From: Betaproteobacteria bacterium SCN1
GTDB taxonomy: Bacteria; Pseudomonadota; Gammaproteobacteria; Burkholderiales; Thiobacillaceae
Direction: 5' to 3'
Length of the DNA: 64,000 nucleotides
NCBI GenBank assembly: GCA_008923315.1
Contig: WBSF01000007.1
Location: forward strand, 650,247 to 714,246
Of the stretch, positions 11,429 through 20,215 are shown piece after piece. A program made the position numbers and the translations under genes. Each line of letters opens with the position of its first letter. Position 1 is the stretch's first letter. The notes beneath the pieces are model-generated. The model made no database searches and was not told the DNA's origin. It worked only from the letters and a program-made list of their open reading frames with translations.

Positions 11429-13320
11429 GCGTCGTTGCGTCGCTCAAGAATCTCGACCGCGAGCTGACGCGCTTTCATGGCCGGCTCAAGGCGGGGGCGC
11501 TCTTTGTGGCATTGCTGGCGGCGGTATTGCTGGCGCGCGGCTACTACCTGCAGGTGGACCAGCATGACTATTACATCCAGCGGGCGGAGAGCAACCGCAT
11601 TTCGCTGGTACCGACCGCGCCCAACCGCGGGCTGATTCTCGACCACAAGGGGCGCATCCTGGCGGAAAACTATTCCGCCTACACGCTGGAGATCGCGCGT
11701 GCGCAGACCGCCGATCTGGAGGCGACGCTGGCGGAAGTGGGCGCGCTGATCGAGATCACGCCCGGCCAGTTGCGGCGCTTCCGGCGCCTGCTCGGCGAAT
11801 CGCACGAATTCGAGACGGTGCCGCTGAAAAGCAAGCTGACCGACGAAGAAGTGGCGATTCTCGCGGCCAATCGCTATCGCCTGCCCGGCGTCGAAGTCAA
11901 GGCGCGGCTGTTCCGCAATTACCAGGCGGGGCCGGGGATGGCGCATGTGGTCGGCTTCATCGGCCGCATCAACGACAGCGACCTGAAAAAACTGCGGGAA
12001 AGCGGCCGCGAGCGAAACTACAAGGGCAGCGTGCACATCGGCAAGACCGGTCTGGAGCAGAGCTACGAAGCCCTGCTGCACGGACGTACCGGCTTCGACC
12101 AGATGGAAACCGATGCCAGCGGCCGCGCGGTGCGCATGCTGTCGCGCATTCCGCCGGTGCCGGGCAAGGATCTCCGGCTGTATCTCGATCTCGATCTGCA
12201 GGCCGTGGCGGAGCATGCCTTCGGCGATTATCTGGGCGGGCTGGTGGCGCTCGATCCCCGTACCGGCGGCGTGCTCGCGATGGTGTCCCGGCCGGGGTTC
12301 GATCCCAATCTCTTCGTCGACGGGATCGATCCCGAAGCCTGGAAAGGGCTCAACGAATCGCCCGAGCGGCCGATGGTCAACCGCGTGCTGCGCGGCATCT
12401 ATCCGCCGGGCTCGACGATCAAGCCGCTGATGGCGCTGGCCGGTCTGGAACTGGGGATACGCAAGCCGGGCGACAGCATCGTCGATCCGGGCTATTTCAC
12501 GTTGCCCAACAGCCGTCACCAGTATCGCGACTGGAAGCGCGGTGGCCACGGTGTGGTCGATCTGCGCAAGTCCATCGCGCAGTCCTGCGATACCTACTAT
12601 TACCGGCTTGCGGTGGACATGGGCATCGACCGCATGCACGACTACCTCGCGCAATTCGGCTTCGGCGAAAAGTCCGGCATCGATCTTGAGGGCGAGTCGT
12701 CCGGGCTGCTGCCTTCGCGCGACTGGAAGCAGCGGCGCTGGAAAAAGCCCTGGTATCCCGGCGAAACCGTCATCGCCGGCATCGGCCAGGGCTATCATCT
12801 GACCACGCCGCTGCAGCTCGTGACCGCGACGGCGATGCTTGCCAACGGCGGCAGGCGCATCGAACCGCGTCTGGTGGAGGCGATCCGCGATCCGTTCAGC
12901 CACGCCTGGCAACCGTTGCCGCCCACGGTGCACGGCCAGGTGAAAATCGATCCGGCCAATCTGGCCGAGGTGCGTGAAGGCATGCTGGACGTGATGCGGC
13001 CGGGCGGTACCGCGGTGGTCGCAGCTGCCGGTGCGGCCTATGCCATCGCCGGCAAGACCGGGACCGCGCAGGTGGTGGGTATCAAGCAGGGCGCCCGCTA
13101 CGACGAAAGCAAACTGGCGCGCCACCATCGCGACCATGCGCTGTTCATCGCCTATGCGCCGGCCGACGATCCGAAGATCGCGATCGCCGTGCTGGTCGAA
13201 AACGGCGGACACGGCGGCGGTACGGCCGCGCCGATCGCGCGGGCGGTCATGGACTATTACCTGACCGGGAAGCGGCCCGGCACGATGAAACTGGAGGCGA
13301 CGAGCGATGGCGCGGATTGA
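11425..13320 (+). CDS. mrdA: Penicillin-binding protein 2 (elongasome transpeptidase)
   Basis: 631 aa from ATG 11425, again an ATGA overlap with mreD. One N-terminal membrane helix (about 24-42), a PBP dimerisation/pedestal domain beginning with PTAPNRGLILDHKGRILAEN, then the transpeptidase domain. The active-site motifs are complete: Ser330-Thr-Ile-Lys333, Ser387-Cys-Asp389 and Lys544-Thr-Gly546. It cross-links new peptidoglycan during rod elongation with RodA, whose gene follows with a 14-nt overlap. Confidence 0.96.
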   Translation: MSVVASLKNLDRELTRFHGRLKAGALFVALLAAVLLARGYYLQVDQHDYYIQRAESNRISLVPTAPNRGLILDHKGRILAENYSAYTLEIARAQTADLEATLAEVGALIEITPGQLRRFRRLLGESHEFETVPLKSKLTDEEVAILAANRYRLPGVEVKARLFRNYQAGPGMAHVVGFIGRINDSDLKKLRESGRERNYKGSVHIGKTGLEQSYEALLHGRTGFDQMETDASGRAVRMLSRIPPVPGKDLRLYLDLDLQAVAEHAFGDYLGGLVALDPRTGGVLAMVSRPGFDPNLFVDGIDPEAWKGLNESPERPMVNRVLRGIYPPGSTIKPLMALAGLELGIRKPGDSIVDPGYFTLPNSRHQYRDWKRGGHGVVDLRKSIAQSCDTYYYRLAVDMGIDRMHDYLAQFGFGEKSGIDLEGESSGLLPSRDWKQRRWKKPWYPGETVIAGIGQGYHLTTPLQLVTATAMLANGGRRIEPRLVEAIRDPFSHAWQPLPPTVHGQVKIDPANLAEVREGMLDVMRPGGTAVVAAAGAAYAIAGKTGTAQVVGIKQGARYDESKLARHHRDHALFIAYAPADDPKIAIAVLVENGGHGGGTAAPIARAVMDYYLTGKRPGTMKLEATSDGAD

Positions 13321-14407
13321 GCGCGGCCCGATGCGCTGGCTGCGGCATCTGGACCCGATTCTGCTGATGCTGGTGCTGGCCGTTCTGGCGATCAGCGTCG
13401 CGGTGATGACGAGCGCGTCGGGGCAGAGTACCGCGCGCATCAGCGGCCATCTGATCAATATCGGCCTGGCGCTCGCGGTGATGGTCGTCATGGCCAATGT
13501 GCCGCCGCACCTGCTGTCCAAGGCGGGGCCGCCGCTCTACGTCGTGGGCGTGGTCCTGCTGGTCGGCGTCGCGCTGTTCGGCGAGATCCGCAACGGTTCG
13601 CGGCGCTGGCTGGATTTCGGCGTGATTGCCTTCCAGCCGTCCGAACTGCTCAAGCTGGCTTTGCCGCTGATGCTTGCCTGGTATTTCCAGCGCAACGAGG
13701 CGGTGCTCGGTTCGCGGCACTTCGCGATCGGTGGCGTGCTGCTGCTGCTGCCTTTCCTGCTGATCCTGCGTCAGCCCGATCTGGGTACGGCGCTGATGAT
13801 CGGCGCTTCCGGTTTCTATCTGCTCTTTTTCGCGGGCCTGCCCTGGAAGGTGATCCTCGCAGGCGGCGTGCTGGGTGGCGCGAGTCTGCCGCTCGCCTGG
13901 CGCTTCATGCATGACTACCAGCAGCAGCGCGTGCTGATGCTGCTCGATCCTTCGTCCGATCCGCTGGGCGCGGGCTATCACATCATCCAGTCGACCATCG
14001 CGATCGGCTCGGGCGGCCTGTTCGGCAAGGGCTGGATGGAGGGCACGCAGAACCAGCTCGATTTCATCCCGGAACGCACCACCGATTTCATCTTCGCCGT
14101 GTTCGGCGAGGAATTCGGCTATGTCGGCGCGATTCTGCTCGCGGCGCTGTATCTGGCCATCGTGGCGCGTGGCCTGACCATCGCCGCGCGGGCGCCCACG
14201 CAGTTCGGGCGCCTGATGGCGGCGACCCTGTCGTTGAACCTTTTCACCTACGTGTTCGTCAACATCGGCATGGTGTCGGGCATTTTGCCCGTAGTGGGCG
14301 TGCCTCTGCCGCTGATGAGCTACGGCGGTACCGCGCTGGTGACCCTGCTGCTGGGCATGGGTATCCTGATGAGCGTGGCGACGCACCGGCAGTTGAACAA
14401 GACCTGA
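13307..14407 (+). CDS. rodA: SEDS peptidoglycan glycosyltransferase RodA
   Basis: 366 aa, about ten membrane helices, the SEDS family polymerase that works with PBP2. Conserved blocks are NGSRRWLDFG and FQPSELLKLALPL (about residues 97-125), LRQPDLGTALMI (about 155-166) and the long loop with FIPERTTDFIFAVFGEEFG (about 257-275), which carries the catalytic Asp region. The C-terminal PLMSYGGTALVTLLLGMG is typical. Confidence 0.96.
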   Translation: MARIERGPMRWLRHLDPILLMLVLAVLAISVAVMTSASGQSTARISGHLINIGLALAVMVVMANVPPHLLSKAGPPLYVVGVVLLVGVALFGEIRNGSRRWLDFGVIAFQPSELLKLALPLMLAWYFQRNEAVLGSRHFAIGGVLLLLPFLLILRQPDLGTALMIGASGFYLLFFAGLPWKVILAGGVLGGASLPLAWRFMHDYQQQRVLMLLDPSSDPLGAGYHIIQSTIAIGSGGLFGKGWMEGTQNQLDFIPERTTDFIFAVFGEEFGYVGAILLAALYLAIVARGLTIAARAPTQFGRLMAATLSLNLFTYVFVNIGMVSGILPVVGVPLPLMSYGGTALVTLLLGMGILMSVATHRQLNKT

Positions 14408-14414
14408 CGATACA

Positions 14415-15248
14415 ATGCGATCCATGAAGCGCCTACTGATTCCGGTCGCGCTGGCGGCAACGCTCGCCGGATGCAGCACCCAGCCGTCCGCGCCTGGCAA
14501 GCCGTCCACGGCCTCGACTCAGCCCGGCGGCTACTATCTCGACGACGGTCCCGAGGCCAATCCGCCCGGCAATCTCGACGCGGTGCCGGACGCAGTGCCG
14601 CGCGACGAGCCGTTACACCGCTTCGCCAACCGGACCTATGTCGCGCTCGGCAATACCTACACGCCGACGACCGAGCGGGGCACGTATACGAAGGAGGGCG
14701 TCGCCTCATGGTATGGCCGCCGTTTTCACGGCAAGAAAACGGCCTCGGGCGAGCTGTACGACATGTACGCCATGACCGCCGCGCATCCCACGCTGCCGAT
14801 CCCGAGCTATGCGCGGGTCACTGCGCTCGACTCGGGCAAGTCTATCGTGGTGCGCATCAATGATCGCGGTCCTTTCCACAGCAAGCGCATCATCGATCTG
14901 TCGTACACCGCCGCGCACAAGCTCGGCCTGCTCGGACGCGGAAGTGGGCGCGTGCGCGTGGAAAGCCTCGATCCGGCCGATTCCGCCTTGCAGCAGGCAG
15001 GGGCGGAATCGCGCGGCGACATATACCTGCAGGTCGGTGCATTTTCTAGCGCTGACAACGCGCGTGCCCTGCGCGACCGGTTGAGCGGTGCGCTGGAACT
15101 GGATGCCGGGCGTACCCGTGTGGTGCAGTCGGGTGGCCTGCACCGCGTGCAGCTCGGGCCCTACGCGGACGACGCAGCCGCTCGGGTCGACCGGACGCGC
15201 GTGCGGGAACGTCTCGACTTGCCCGCGGTCCTGGTCAGACGCGATTGA
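14415..15248 (+). CDS. rlpA: Septal ring lytic transglycosylase RlpA-type lipoprotein
   Basis: 277 aa. The start may be ATG 14415 or ATG 14424 (MKRLLIP...), the latter giving a more typical lipoprotein signal. The lipobox LAGC (Cys near residue 19) predicts an outer-membrane lipoprotein. The double-psi beta-barrel follows with GVASWYGRRFHGKKTASGE, and RINDRGPF carries the catalytic Asp. A C-terminal SPOR domain (DIYLQVGAFSSADNARAL to the end) binds denuded septal glycan. It lies between rodA and the dacA-like gene as in many proteobacteria. Confidence 0.93.
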   Translation: MRSMKRLLIPVALAATLAGCSTQPSAPGKPSTASTQPGGYYLDDGPEANPPGNLDAVPDAVPRDEPLHRFANRTYVALGNTYTPTTERGTYTKEGVASWYGRRFHGKKTASGELYDMYAMTAAHPTLPIPSYARVTALDSGKSIVVRINDRGPFHSKRIIDLSYTAAHKLGLLGRGSGRVRVESLDPADSALQQAGAESRGDIYLQVGAFSSADNARALRDRLSGALELDAGRTRVVQSGGLHRVQLGPYADDAAARVDRTRVRERLDLPAVLVRRD

Positions 15249-15267
15249 TCCCCCACGGAGTACTGGC

Positions 15268-16383
15268 ATGAAACGATTCTGGCTGGCCCTGCTGCTGGCG
15301 CTGTCCCTCCCGGCATGGGCCGCGCCGCCCGGTGTGAGCGCGCGCGCATGGGTGCTGATCGACCAGGCGAGCGGGCGCGAGCTGGCGGGACAGCAGGCCG
15401 ACCTGCCGCTGCCGCCCGCGTCGCTCACGCAGCTGATGACGGCTTACGTGCTGCTGGGGGATCTGCGCGGCAAGAAGCTTGCGCCAACGACCGCAGTGAC
15501 GGTGCCGGAGGCTGCGGCCCAGGTCGATGGCGCACGCGTGTTCCTCAAACCCGGCGACACGGTGACTGTCGATTTCCTGATGCAGGCGATGCTGGTCGAA
15601 TCGGCCAGCGATGCCGTGCATGCGCTGGTTTCGGCCACCGGCGACAGCGAGGCCGATTTCGTCGCCCGGATGAACGCCGAGGCCAAGCGCCTGGGCTTGA
15701 CGCGCACCCGGTTCACGAATGCGACCGGTCTGTCCCAGGCCGGGCACCAGTCCAGCGCGCGCGACATGGCCATCCTGGCGCGCGCGCTGATCCGCGATTT
15801 TCCCGCCCAGCTGACGCGCTTTGCGCAACGCGAGCTGGCCCACGGCGGCGTCACCTATTTCAACGGCAACCGCCTGCTCTGGCGCGACGCCACGGTGGAC
15901 GGACTCAAGGCCGGCCGCACGGCGGAAGCCGGGTATTGCCTCGCCGCTTCGGCCCGGCGCGGCGAGCAGCGTCGCATCGCGGTGGTGCTGGGCGCGCGCG
16001 GAGACGCGCAGCGTACGCAGGATGCCCTGCGTCTGCTCAACTACGGTTTCGAGAATTTCGACAGCGCCCGGCTGTATCGCGCGCAGCAGCCCGTCAAGGT
16101 GGTGGAACTGTACCGTGGCGCGCGGTCCACGGTGAGCCTGGGATTCCTCGAGGACTTCCACTTGCTGACACCGCGCGGCGCGCTGCCCCGGCTGAAGGCC
16201 GAGGTCGTGACCCAGCGGCCGCTGGTGGCGCCGGTCCGGCGCGGCCAGCCGCTCGGCACCCTGCGGCTTACGCTGGACGGCCAGGTACTGGGCGAATATC
16301 CGCTGGTGGCGCTGCACGACGTGTCCGTGGCCGGCATTCTGGGACGCGGCTGGGATTCGATCCGGCTGCTGTTCGGGCAATGA
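15268..16383 (+). CDS. dacA: DacA/PBP5-type D,D-carboxypeptidase homologue with altered active-site motifs (probable pseudoenzyme)
   Basis: 371 aa from ATG 15268, with signal peptide (MKRFWLALLLALSLPAWA). It aligns with PBP5/6: peptidase S11 domain followed by the PBP5 C-terminal beta domain and an amphipathic end. All three signature motifs are altered. SxxK reads Ser52-Leu-Thr-Gln55 (general-base Lys replaced), SxN reads Ser112-Ala-Ser114, and KTG reads Lys214-Ala-Gly216. The codons are unambiguous (CAG, AGC, GCC) and the frame is intact, so this is not a broken gene. D,D-carboxypeptidase activity should be lost or strongly changed. It may act as a structural or glycan-binding protein. It sits in the syntenic dacA slot and overlaps dat by 4 nt. 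Confidence 0.85.
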   Translation: MKRFWLALLLALSLPAWAAPPGVSARAWVLIDQASGRELAGQQADLPLPPASLTQLMTAYVLLGDLRGKKLAPTTAVTVPEAAAQVDGARVFLKPGDTVTVDFLMQAMLVESASDAVHALVSATGDSEADFVARMNAEAKRLGLTRTRFTNATGLSQAGHQSSARDMAILARALIRDFPAQLTRFAQRELAHGGVTYFNGNRLLWRDATVDGLKAGRTAEAGYCLAASARRGEQRRIAVVLGARGDAQRTQDALRLLNYGFENFDSARLYRAQQPVKVVELYRGARSTVSLGFLEDFHLLTPRGALPRLKAEVVTQRPLVAPVRRGQPLGTLRLTLDGQVLGEYPLVALHDVSVAGILGRGWDSIRLLFGQ

Positions 16384-17243
16384 TCGCCTGGCTCGATGGC
16401 GCTTTCCTGCCGCTCGCCGAGGCGCGGGTGTCCGTGCTGGATCGCGGCTTTCTGTTTGGCGATGGCGTCTACGAGATCGTGCCGGTCTATTCGCGGCGGG
16501 CGTTCCGGCTCGACGAGCATCTGCGCCGGCTGCAGCACAGCCTTGACGGCATCCGCCTGGCCAACCCGATGGCGCCCGGCGACTGGCGCGGATTGATCAG
16601 CGATCTCGTCGCGCGCCAGGATTTCGACGATCAGTCGCTCTACATCCAGATCACGCGCGGCGTGCCGGCCGAAGGCCAGCCGCTGCGCGACCATGCTTTT
16701 CCCGCCGCTGCGCGGCCTACGGTCTTCGTCTACGCGCAGCCGCTCAGGACGGCGGCGCCCGAACAGAAAGCGGCCGGCGTATGCGCCGTCACCGCGACCG
16801 ACCCGCGCTGGCAGCACTGCGACATCAAGGCCATTTCGCTGTTGGCCAATGTGCTGATGCGCCAGCAGGCGGTCGACGCCGGTTGCGCGGAGACAGTCAT
16901 GCTGCGCGACGGTTTTCTCACCGAGGGGGCCGCGAGCAATATCTTCGTGGTGGCCGGCGGCCTCTTGCTTGCGCCGCCACCGTCCCCACATATGCTGACA
17001 GGCATTACCTACGATGTGGTGCTGGAACTGGCCGCCGCGCACGCGATTCCGCATGCCGTGCGGCCTGTATCCGAAGCAGAGCTGCGTGCGGCCGACGAGA
17101 TATGGATGACATCCTCGACCCGGGAGATCATGGCTGTCGTGCGCCTCGACGGCGAGACGGTGGGGGCGGGCGTGCCCGGTCCCGTGGCGCGCCGCATGGA
17201 TGCCTGCTATCAGCAATTCAAACGGGACGTGATGCGCGCATGA
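16380..17243 (+). CDS. dat: D-amino-acid aminotransferase (PLP fold-type IV)
   Basis: 287 aa from ATG 16380, which overlaps the dacA-like stop; a much longer in-frame extension upstream is only an alternate frame of dacA. Fold-type IV aminotransferase features: LDRGFLFGDGVYEIVPVY at about 20-37, the PLP lysine in DIKAISLLANVLMRQQA (about 141), EGAASNIFVV and MTSSTREIMAV. It interconverts D-Ala and D-Glu; branched-chain or 4-amino-4-deoxychorismate activity cannot be excluded. This dacA-dat-DUF493-lipB order is typical of betaproteobacteria. Confidence 0.9.
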   Translation: MIAWLDGAFLPLAEARVSVLDRGFLFGDGVYEIVPVYSRRAFRLDEHLRRLQHSLDGIRLANPMAPGDWRGLISDLVARQDFDDQSLYIQITRGVPAEGQPLRDHAFPAAARPTVFVYAQPLRTAAPEQKAAGVCAVTATDPRWQHCDIKAISLLANVLMRQQAVDAGCAETVMLRDGFLTEGAASNIFVVAGGLLLAPPPSPHMLTGITYDVVLELAAAHAIPHAVRPVSEAELRAADEIWMTSSTREIMAVVRLDGETVGAGVPGPVARRMDACYQQFKRDVMRA

Positions 17244-17506
17244 ACGAACAAGAGACCCTGCTGGTTTTTCCCACCGACTTCCCGATCAAGGTGATGGGCG
17301 AGAGGCGCGACGATTTCGCCCGCACCGTGATCGAGATCGTGCGGCGCCACGCGCCGGACTTCCGGCCCGAAACGGTCGAGCTGCGTGCGTCGTCGAGCGG
17401 TAACTATCTATCGGTGACCTGCGTCGTGCGCGCCACCTCCAAAGCGCAGCTCGATGCGCTGTACCGGGATGTGACTGCCCACCCCTGGGTCAAGGTTGCG
17501 CTGTGA
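17240..17506 (+). CDS. DUF493 (YbeD-like) protein
   Basis: 88 aa, the usual size of YbeD. Family signatures are the N-terminal [14 protein letters not shown] and the C-terminal [23 protein letters not shown], giving an ACT-like alpha/beta fold. Its biochemical role is unsettled. Conserved position between dacA/dat and lipB. ATG 17240 overlaps the dat stop by 4 nt. Confidence 0.93.
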   Translation: MNEQETLLVFPTDFPIKVMGERRDDFARTVIEIVRRHAPDFRPETVELRASSSGNYLSVTCVVRATSKAQLDALYRDVTAHPWVKVAL

Positions 17507-17513
17507 GCGCGCC

Positions 17514-18125
17514 GTGAACGGCCGGGACACAGTCGTCCGGCATCTGGGCCGCGTCGACTACGCGCCGATCTGGCAGGCGATGCGGGATTTCACCGCCCGC
17601 CGCGACGCGGCCACGCCGGACGAACTCTGGCTGCTGGAGCATCCGCCCGTCTTCACGCAGGGACAGGCCGGCAAAGCCGAGCACCTCATCGCGCCGACCG
17701 CGATTCCGGTCGTGCCCATCGATCGGGGCGGGCAGATTACCTACCACGGCCCCGGCCAGCTCGTGGCCTATGTGCTGATCGATCTCAAGCGCCGCGGCTA
17801 CGGCATCCGCGAGCTGGTAACGCGTCTCGAACAGGCGGTGATCGATCTGCTGGCCGCGCAGGGCGTCGCCGCGGCGCGGCGGTCCGGGGCGCCTGGCGTC
17901 TACGTCGACGGCGCCAAGATCGCCGCGCTCGGCCTGCGCGTGAAGCAGGGCCGCACCTACCATGGCCTCGCGCTCAACGTGGATATGGACCTGGCGCCGT
18001 TTTCCCTGATCAATCCCTGCGGCTATCCGGGGCTGGCAGTGACCCAGTGCCGGGATGTGGGGGCAAATCTGTCGATGGCGCAGACGGAGCAAGCGCTTAC
18101 CGATGCATTGCGATGCGTCTTATAG
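17514..18125 (+). CDS. lipB: Octanoyl-ACP:protein N-octanoyltransferase
   Basis: 203 aa from GTG 17514; a TTG at 17496 would add six residues and overlap the previous gene. It transfers octanoate from ACP to lipoyl domains. Visible motifs: [15 protein letters not shown] (about residues 71-85), the catalytic Lys in [15 protein letters not shown] (about 128-142), a THGLALNV-like segment ([11 protein letters not shown]) and the Cys in NPCGYPG. LipA, the next enzyme, is encoded 2 kb downstream rather than directly after it. Confidence 0.94.
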   Translation: MNGRDTVVRHLGRVDYAPIWQAMRDFTARRDAATPDELWLLEHPPVFTQGQAGKAEHLIAPTAIPVVPIDRGGQITYHGPGQLVAYVLIDLKRRGYGIRELVTRLEQAVIDLLAAQGVAAARRSGAPGVYVDGAKIAALGLRVKQGRTYHGLALNVDMDLAPFSLINPCGYPGLAVTQCRDVGANLSMAQTEQALTDALRCVL

Positions 18126-18152
18126 TTGACTGATTTTCTCGGGTATTAGTAT
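18126..18152 (+). promoter_or_regulatory. Candidate sigma-70 promoter for the TrpD-like/Rieske pair
   Basis: TTGACT at 18126-18131 and TAGTAT at 18147-18152, with a 15-bp spacer that is slightly short. It immediately follows the lipB stop and precedes a good GAGGAG ribosome binding site at 18171-18176, 6 nt before the next ATG. Confidence 0.4.
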
Positions 18153-18182
18153 CCTTGCCGATCGATTCATGAGGAGTTTTCG

Positions 18183-19298
18183 ATGAGTACCGACACCCTG
18201 CCGTCCGATCCCAAGCTGCTGATGCGCTCGATCATCCAGCGCATCGCCACGGGCCCCGATCTGTCCAAGGACATCAGCCGCGTCGAGGCGCATCTGGGGA
18301 CCAAGGCCATCATCGACAACCTGATCGATCCGGTGCAGGTGGGCATCTATTTCATCGCCCTGCGGATGAAGCGCGAAACCCAGGACGAGAACCGCGGCGT
18401 GCTCGACGCTGTGCTGGAGACCACGCGCCGCGTGACCGCCGAGGTGGACGAAGTCGTCGACATCGGCGACCCCTACGACGGCTATAACCGCTGCCTGCCT
18501 GCCGCGCCCTTTCTCGGCCCGCTGCTGGCCGAGCTCGGTGTGCATGTCGTGTCGCACGGGCTCGACAAGGTAGGGCCCAAGTACGGCGTCACCGTGCGCC
18601 ATATCCTCGAAGCGGCCGGGGTGCCGGTGAACCTGTCGCCGACCGAGGCCGCCGCCCGGCTGGCCGATCCCGCGCTCGGCTGGACCTACGTCGACCAGGC
18701 GCAGTCCAACCCCGGCATGCACAATCTGATCACCCTGCGGGCGCAGATGATCAAACGCCAGGTGCTGACCACGGTGGAAGTGCTGTCCAAGCCCATCCAG
18801 GGCAGAAAGCAGACCCACTTCGTCACCGGCTATGTGCACAAACCCTACCCGCCGGTGTACGCCGACCTTGCCCGCGAAGCCGGCTTCGACACCGCCTGCA
18901 TCGTGCGCGGCGTCGAGGGTGGGGTGATTCCCAGCCTGCGCCAGGCCGGCAAGTATTTCCACTACCACGACCGCGGCGAGGAAATCGAAGCCAAGATCGA
19001 CCCGGTCGCGCTGGGTATCGACCAGCCCGTGCGCGCCGTTCCCCTGCCGGGCTCGGTCGCCGGCGAGGCGGGCGAGGACGAGATCGTCGCCGCCATCGAC
19101 ATCCCGGCCACGGCGCGTGCCGCAGCCGAGGCCGGCATTCTGGCGCTGAAGGGCGAGAAGGGACCGACCTACGATTCGCTGGTGCTGGCCGGGGCCATTG
19201 TTCTCCACCACGTCGGCCGTGCCGCGGATCTGGCCGACGCGGCTGCGCAGATTCGCGCCGTGCTGGATTCCGGCAAGGCTGCCGCGCGGGTGCAATGA
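18183..19298 (+). CDS. Anthranilate phosphoribosyltransferase-like (TrpD-family) protein of unknown substrate
   Basis: 371 aa. The N-terminal helical part (dLS...ALRMKRETQDENRGVLDAV, residues 20-80) and the later alpha/beta domain resemble TrpD and nucleoside phosphorylase class II folds. The canonical GTGGD PRPP loop is not seen; the equivalent region reads IGDPYDGYNR. No trp gene is nearby. It probably does not make tryptophan. It overlaps the Rieske gene by 4 nt and sits between lipB and lipA, so a link to electron transfer or lipoate metabolism is possible but only positional. Start is supported by GAGGAG. Confidence 0.65.
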   Translation: MSTDTLPSDPKLLMRSIIQRIATGPDLSKDISRVEAHLGTKAIIDNLIDPVQVGIYFIALRMKRETQDENRGVLDAVLETTRRVTAEVDEVVDIGDPYDGYNRCLPAAPFLGPLLAELGVHVVSHGLDKVGPKYGVTVRHILEAAGVPVNLSPTEAAARLADPALGWTYVDQAQSNPGMHNLITLRAQMIKRQVLTTVEVLSKPIQGRKQTHFVTGYVHKPYPPVYADLAREAGFDTACIVRGVEGGVIPSLRQAGKYFHYHDRGEEIEAKIDPVALGIDQPVRAVPLPGSVAGEAGEDEIVAAIDIPATARAAAEAGILALKGEKGPTYDSLVLAGAIVLHHVGRAADLADAAAQIRAVLDSGKAAARVQ

Positions 19299-19606
19299 TG
19301 GGGGGATTCGTCGCCATCGCCTCCGCTGACGAACTCAAACCGGCGCAGATGAAGCGCGTCGTCGTCGATGGCAGGAAACTGCTGCTGTGCAATTCGAACG
19401 GCACGCATTACGTCGTCGACGAAATGTGCAGTCACGAAGATTATTCGCTGTATCTCGGCTGCATCAAGGACGGCAGGATCAAGTGCTCGCTGCACGGCAG
19501 CTATTTCGATCTCGCGACCGGCGCGCCCACCTGCGATCCGGCCGACACGCCGATCCGCACCTATCCGGTGAAGATCGAGGACGGACAGGTCTGGGTGGAC
19601 GTCTAG
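19295..19606 (+). CDS. Rieske-type [2Fe-2S] ferredoxin
   Basis: 103 aa. Both cluster-binding pairs are visible: Cys-Ser-His (about 45-47) and Cys-Ser-Leu-His (about 64-67), followed by GSYFDLATGAPTCDPADTP, typical of soluble NirD/dioxygenase-type Rieske ferredoxins. No signal peptide, so cytoplasmic electron carrier. Two adjacent ATG codons (19295, 19298) are possible starts; the first overlaps the stop of the TrpD-like gene, suggesting coupled expression. Confidence 0.9.
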   Translation: MMGGFVAIASADELKPAQMKRVVVDGRKLLLCNSNGTHYVVDEMCSHEDYSLYLGCIKDGRIKCSLHGSYFDLATGAPTCDPADTPIRTYPVKIEDGQVWVDV

Positions 19607-19625
19607 GGTCGGCCGGCGCGGCAGA

Positions 19626-20180
19626 TCACTCGCCGGCGCATTGCACGCCTGCGAGCGTGCCGTTCAGCGTGCGTTCGCCGGCGCCCCAGACAAAGTGCAG
19701 ATCGAAGCGTCCGCCGCGCGGCACGCCATAGGTCGTCATCCCCTGATTCCAGTCGCCCGGCGCAAAGGTCTGGGTGGCGGGAAACTGCGCCCAGTCGAAG
19801 GCGATGCGCGCGGGTTCCGGCACGTTCAGCCGTTCCCACAATCCGGCCCATTCGAGCTTGCTGCGGATCGGCCGGTCGGGCGCGCCGGCGGTTGTGTAAC
19901 GCCAGTCGGCCAGTCGATGCGTGATCGGCGCGTCGCCAACGTTGCGGACCACCGTCATGAAAATGCATTCGCGGGCATACAGTTCGGCGGCGTCGGCCGC
20001 AAAGCCCCGTGCCTGGTAGAAGGCGCGGGCCTGATCGGGGCTGATCTGGGTCAGGCGAACCTGGATGCCGCCGGTTTCGGCCTGCCAGGTCGCAAGGCCG
20101 GTATCCGGGTCGACGCTGGGCTGGGCGGCCGCCGCGATGAGCGGCCATGCGGCGAAAAGGGTCGGGACGAAACGGCGCAT
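19626..20180 (-). CDS. Hypothetical secreted protein
   Basis: 184 aa with a signal peptide ([20 protein letters not shown]). Not recognised. The body looks beta-rich, with a central segment [17 protein letters not shown] and a C-terminal [20 protein letters not shown] resembling an immunoglobulin-like domain. Two Cys are present (about residues 72 and 181). It converges on the Rieske gene and diverges from lipA. The overlapping minus-strand frame 19603-20148 lacks a signal and is a shadow. Confidence 0.7.
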   Translation of the reverse strand: MRRFVPTLFAAWPLIAAAAQPSVDPDTGLATWQAETGGIQVRLTQISPDQARAFYQARGFAADAAELYARECIFMTVVRNVGDAPITHRLADWRYTTAGAPDRPIRSKLEWAGLWERLNVPEPARIAFDWAQFPATQTFAPGDWNQGMTTYGVPRGGRFDLHFVWGAGERTLNGTLAGVQCAGE

Positions 20181-20215
20181 GGGCTAAAATCCTGTTTCAG
20201 ACAGACGAGCACATT

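Noticed and set aside
11188-13521. 777-codon minus-strand frame opposite mrdA
   Set aside because: Antisense shadow of mrdA, which has complete PBP2 motifs and an ATGA overlap with mreD.
14393-14416. TTGAAC and TACAAT as a promoter for rlpA
   Set aside because: The spacer is only 12 bp, too short for sigma-70, and rlpA is probably served by readthrough from rodA.
15315-16379. 355-codon N-terminal extension of the dat frame
   Set aside because: It overlaps the whole dacA-like gene in another frame; the true dat start is the ATGA at 16380.
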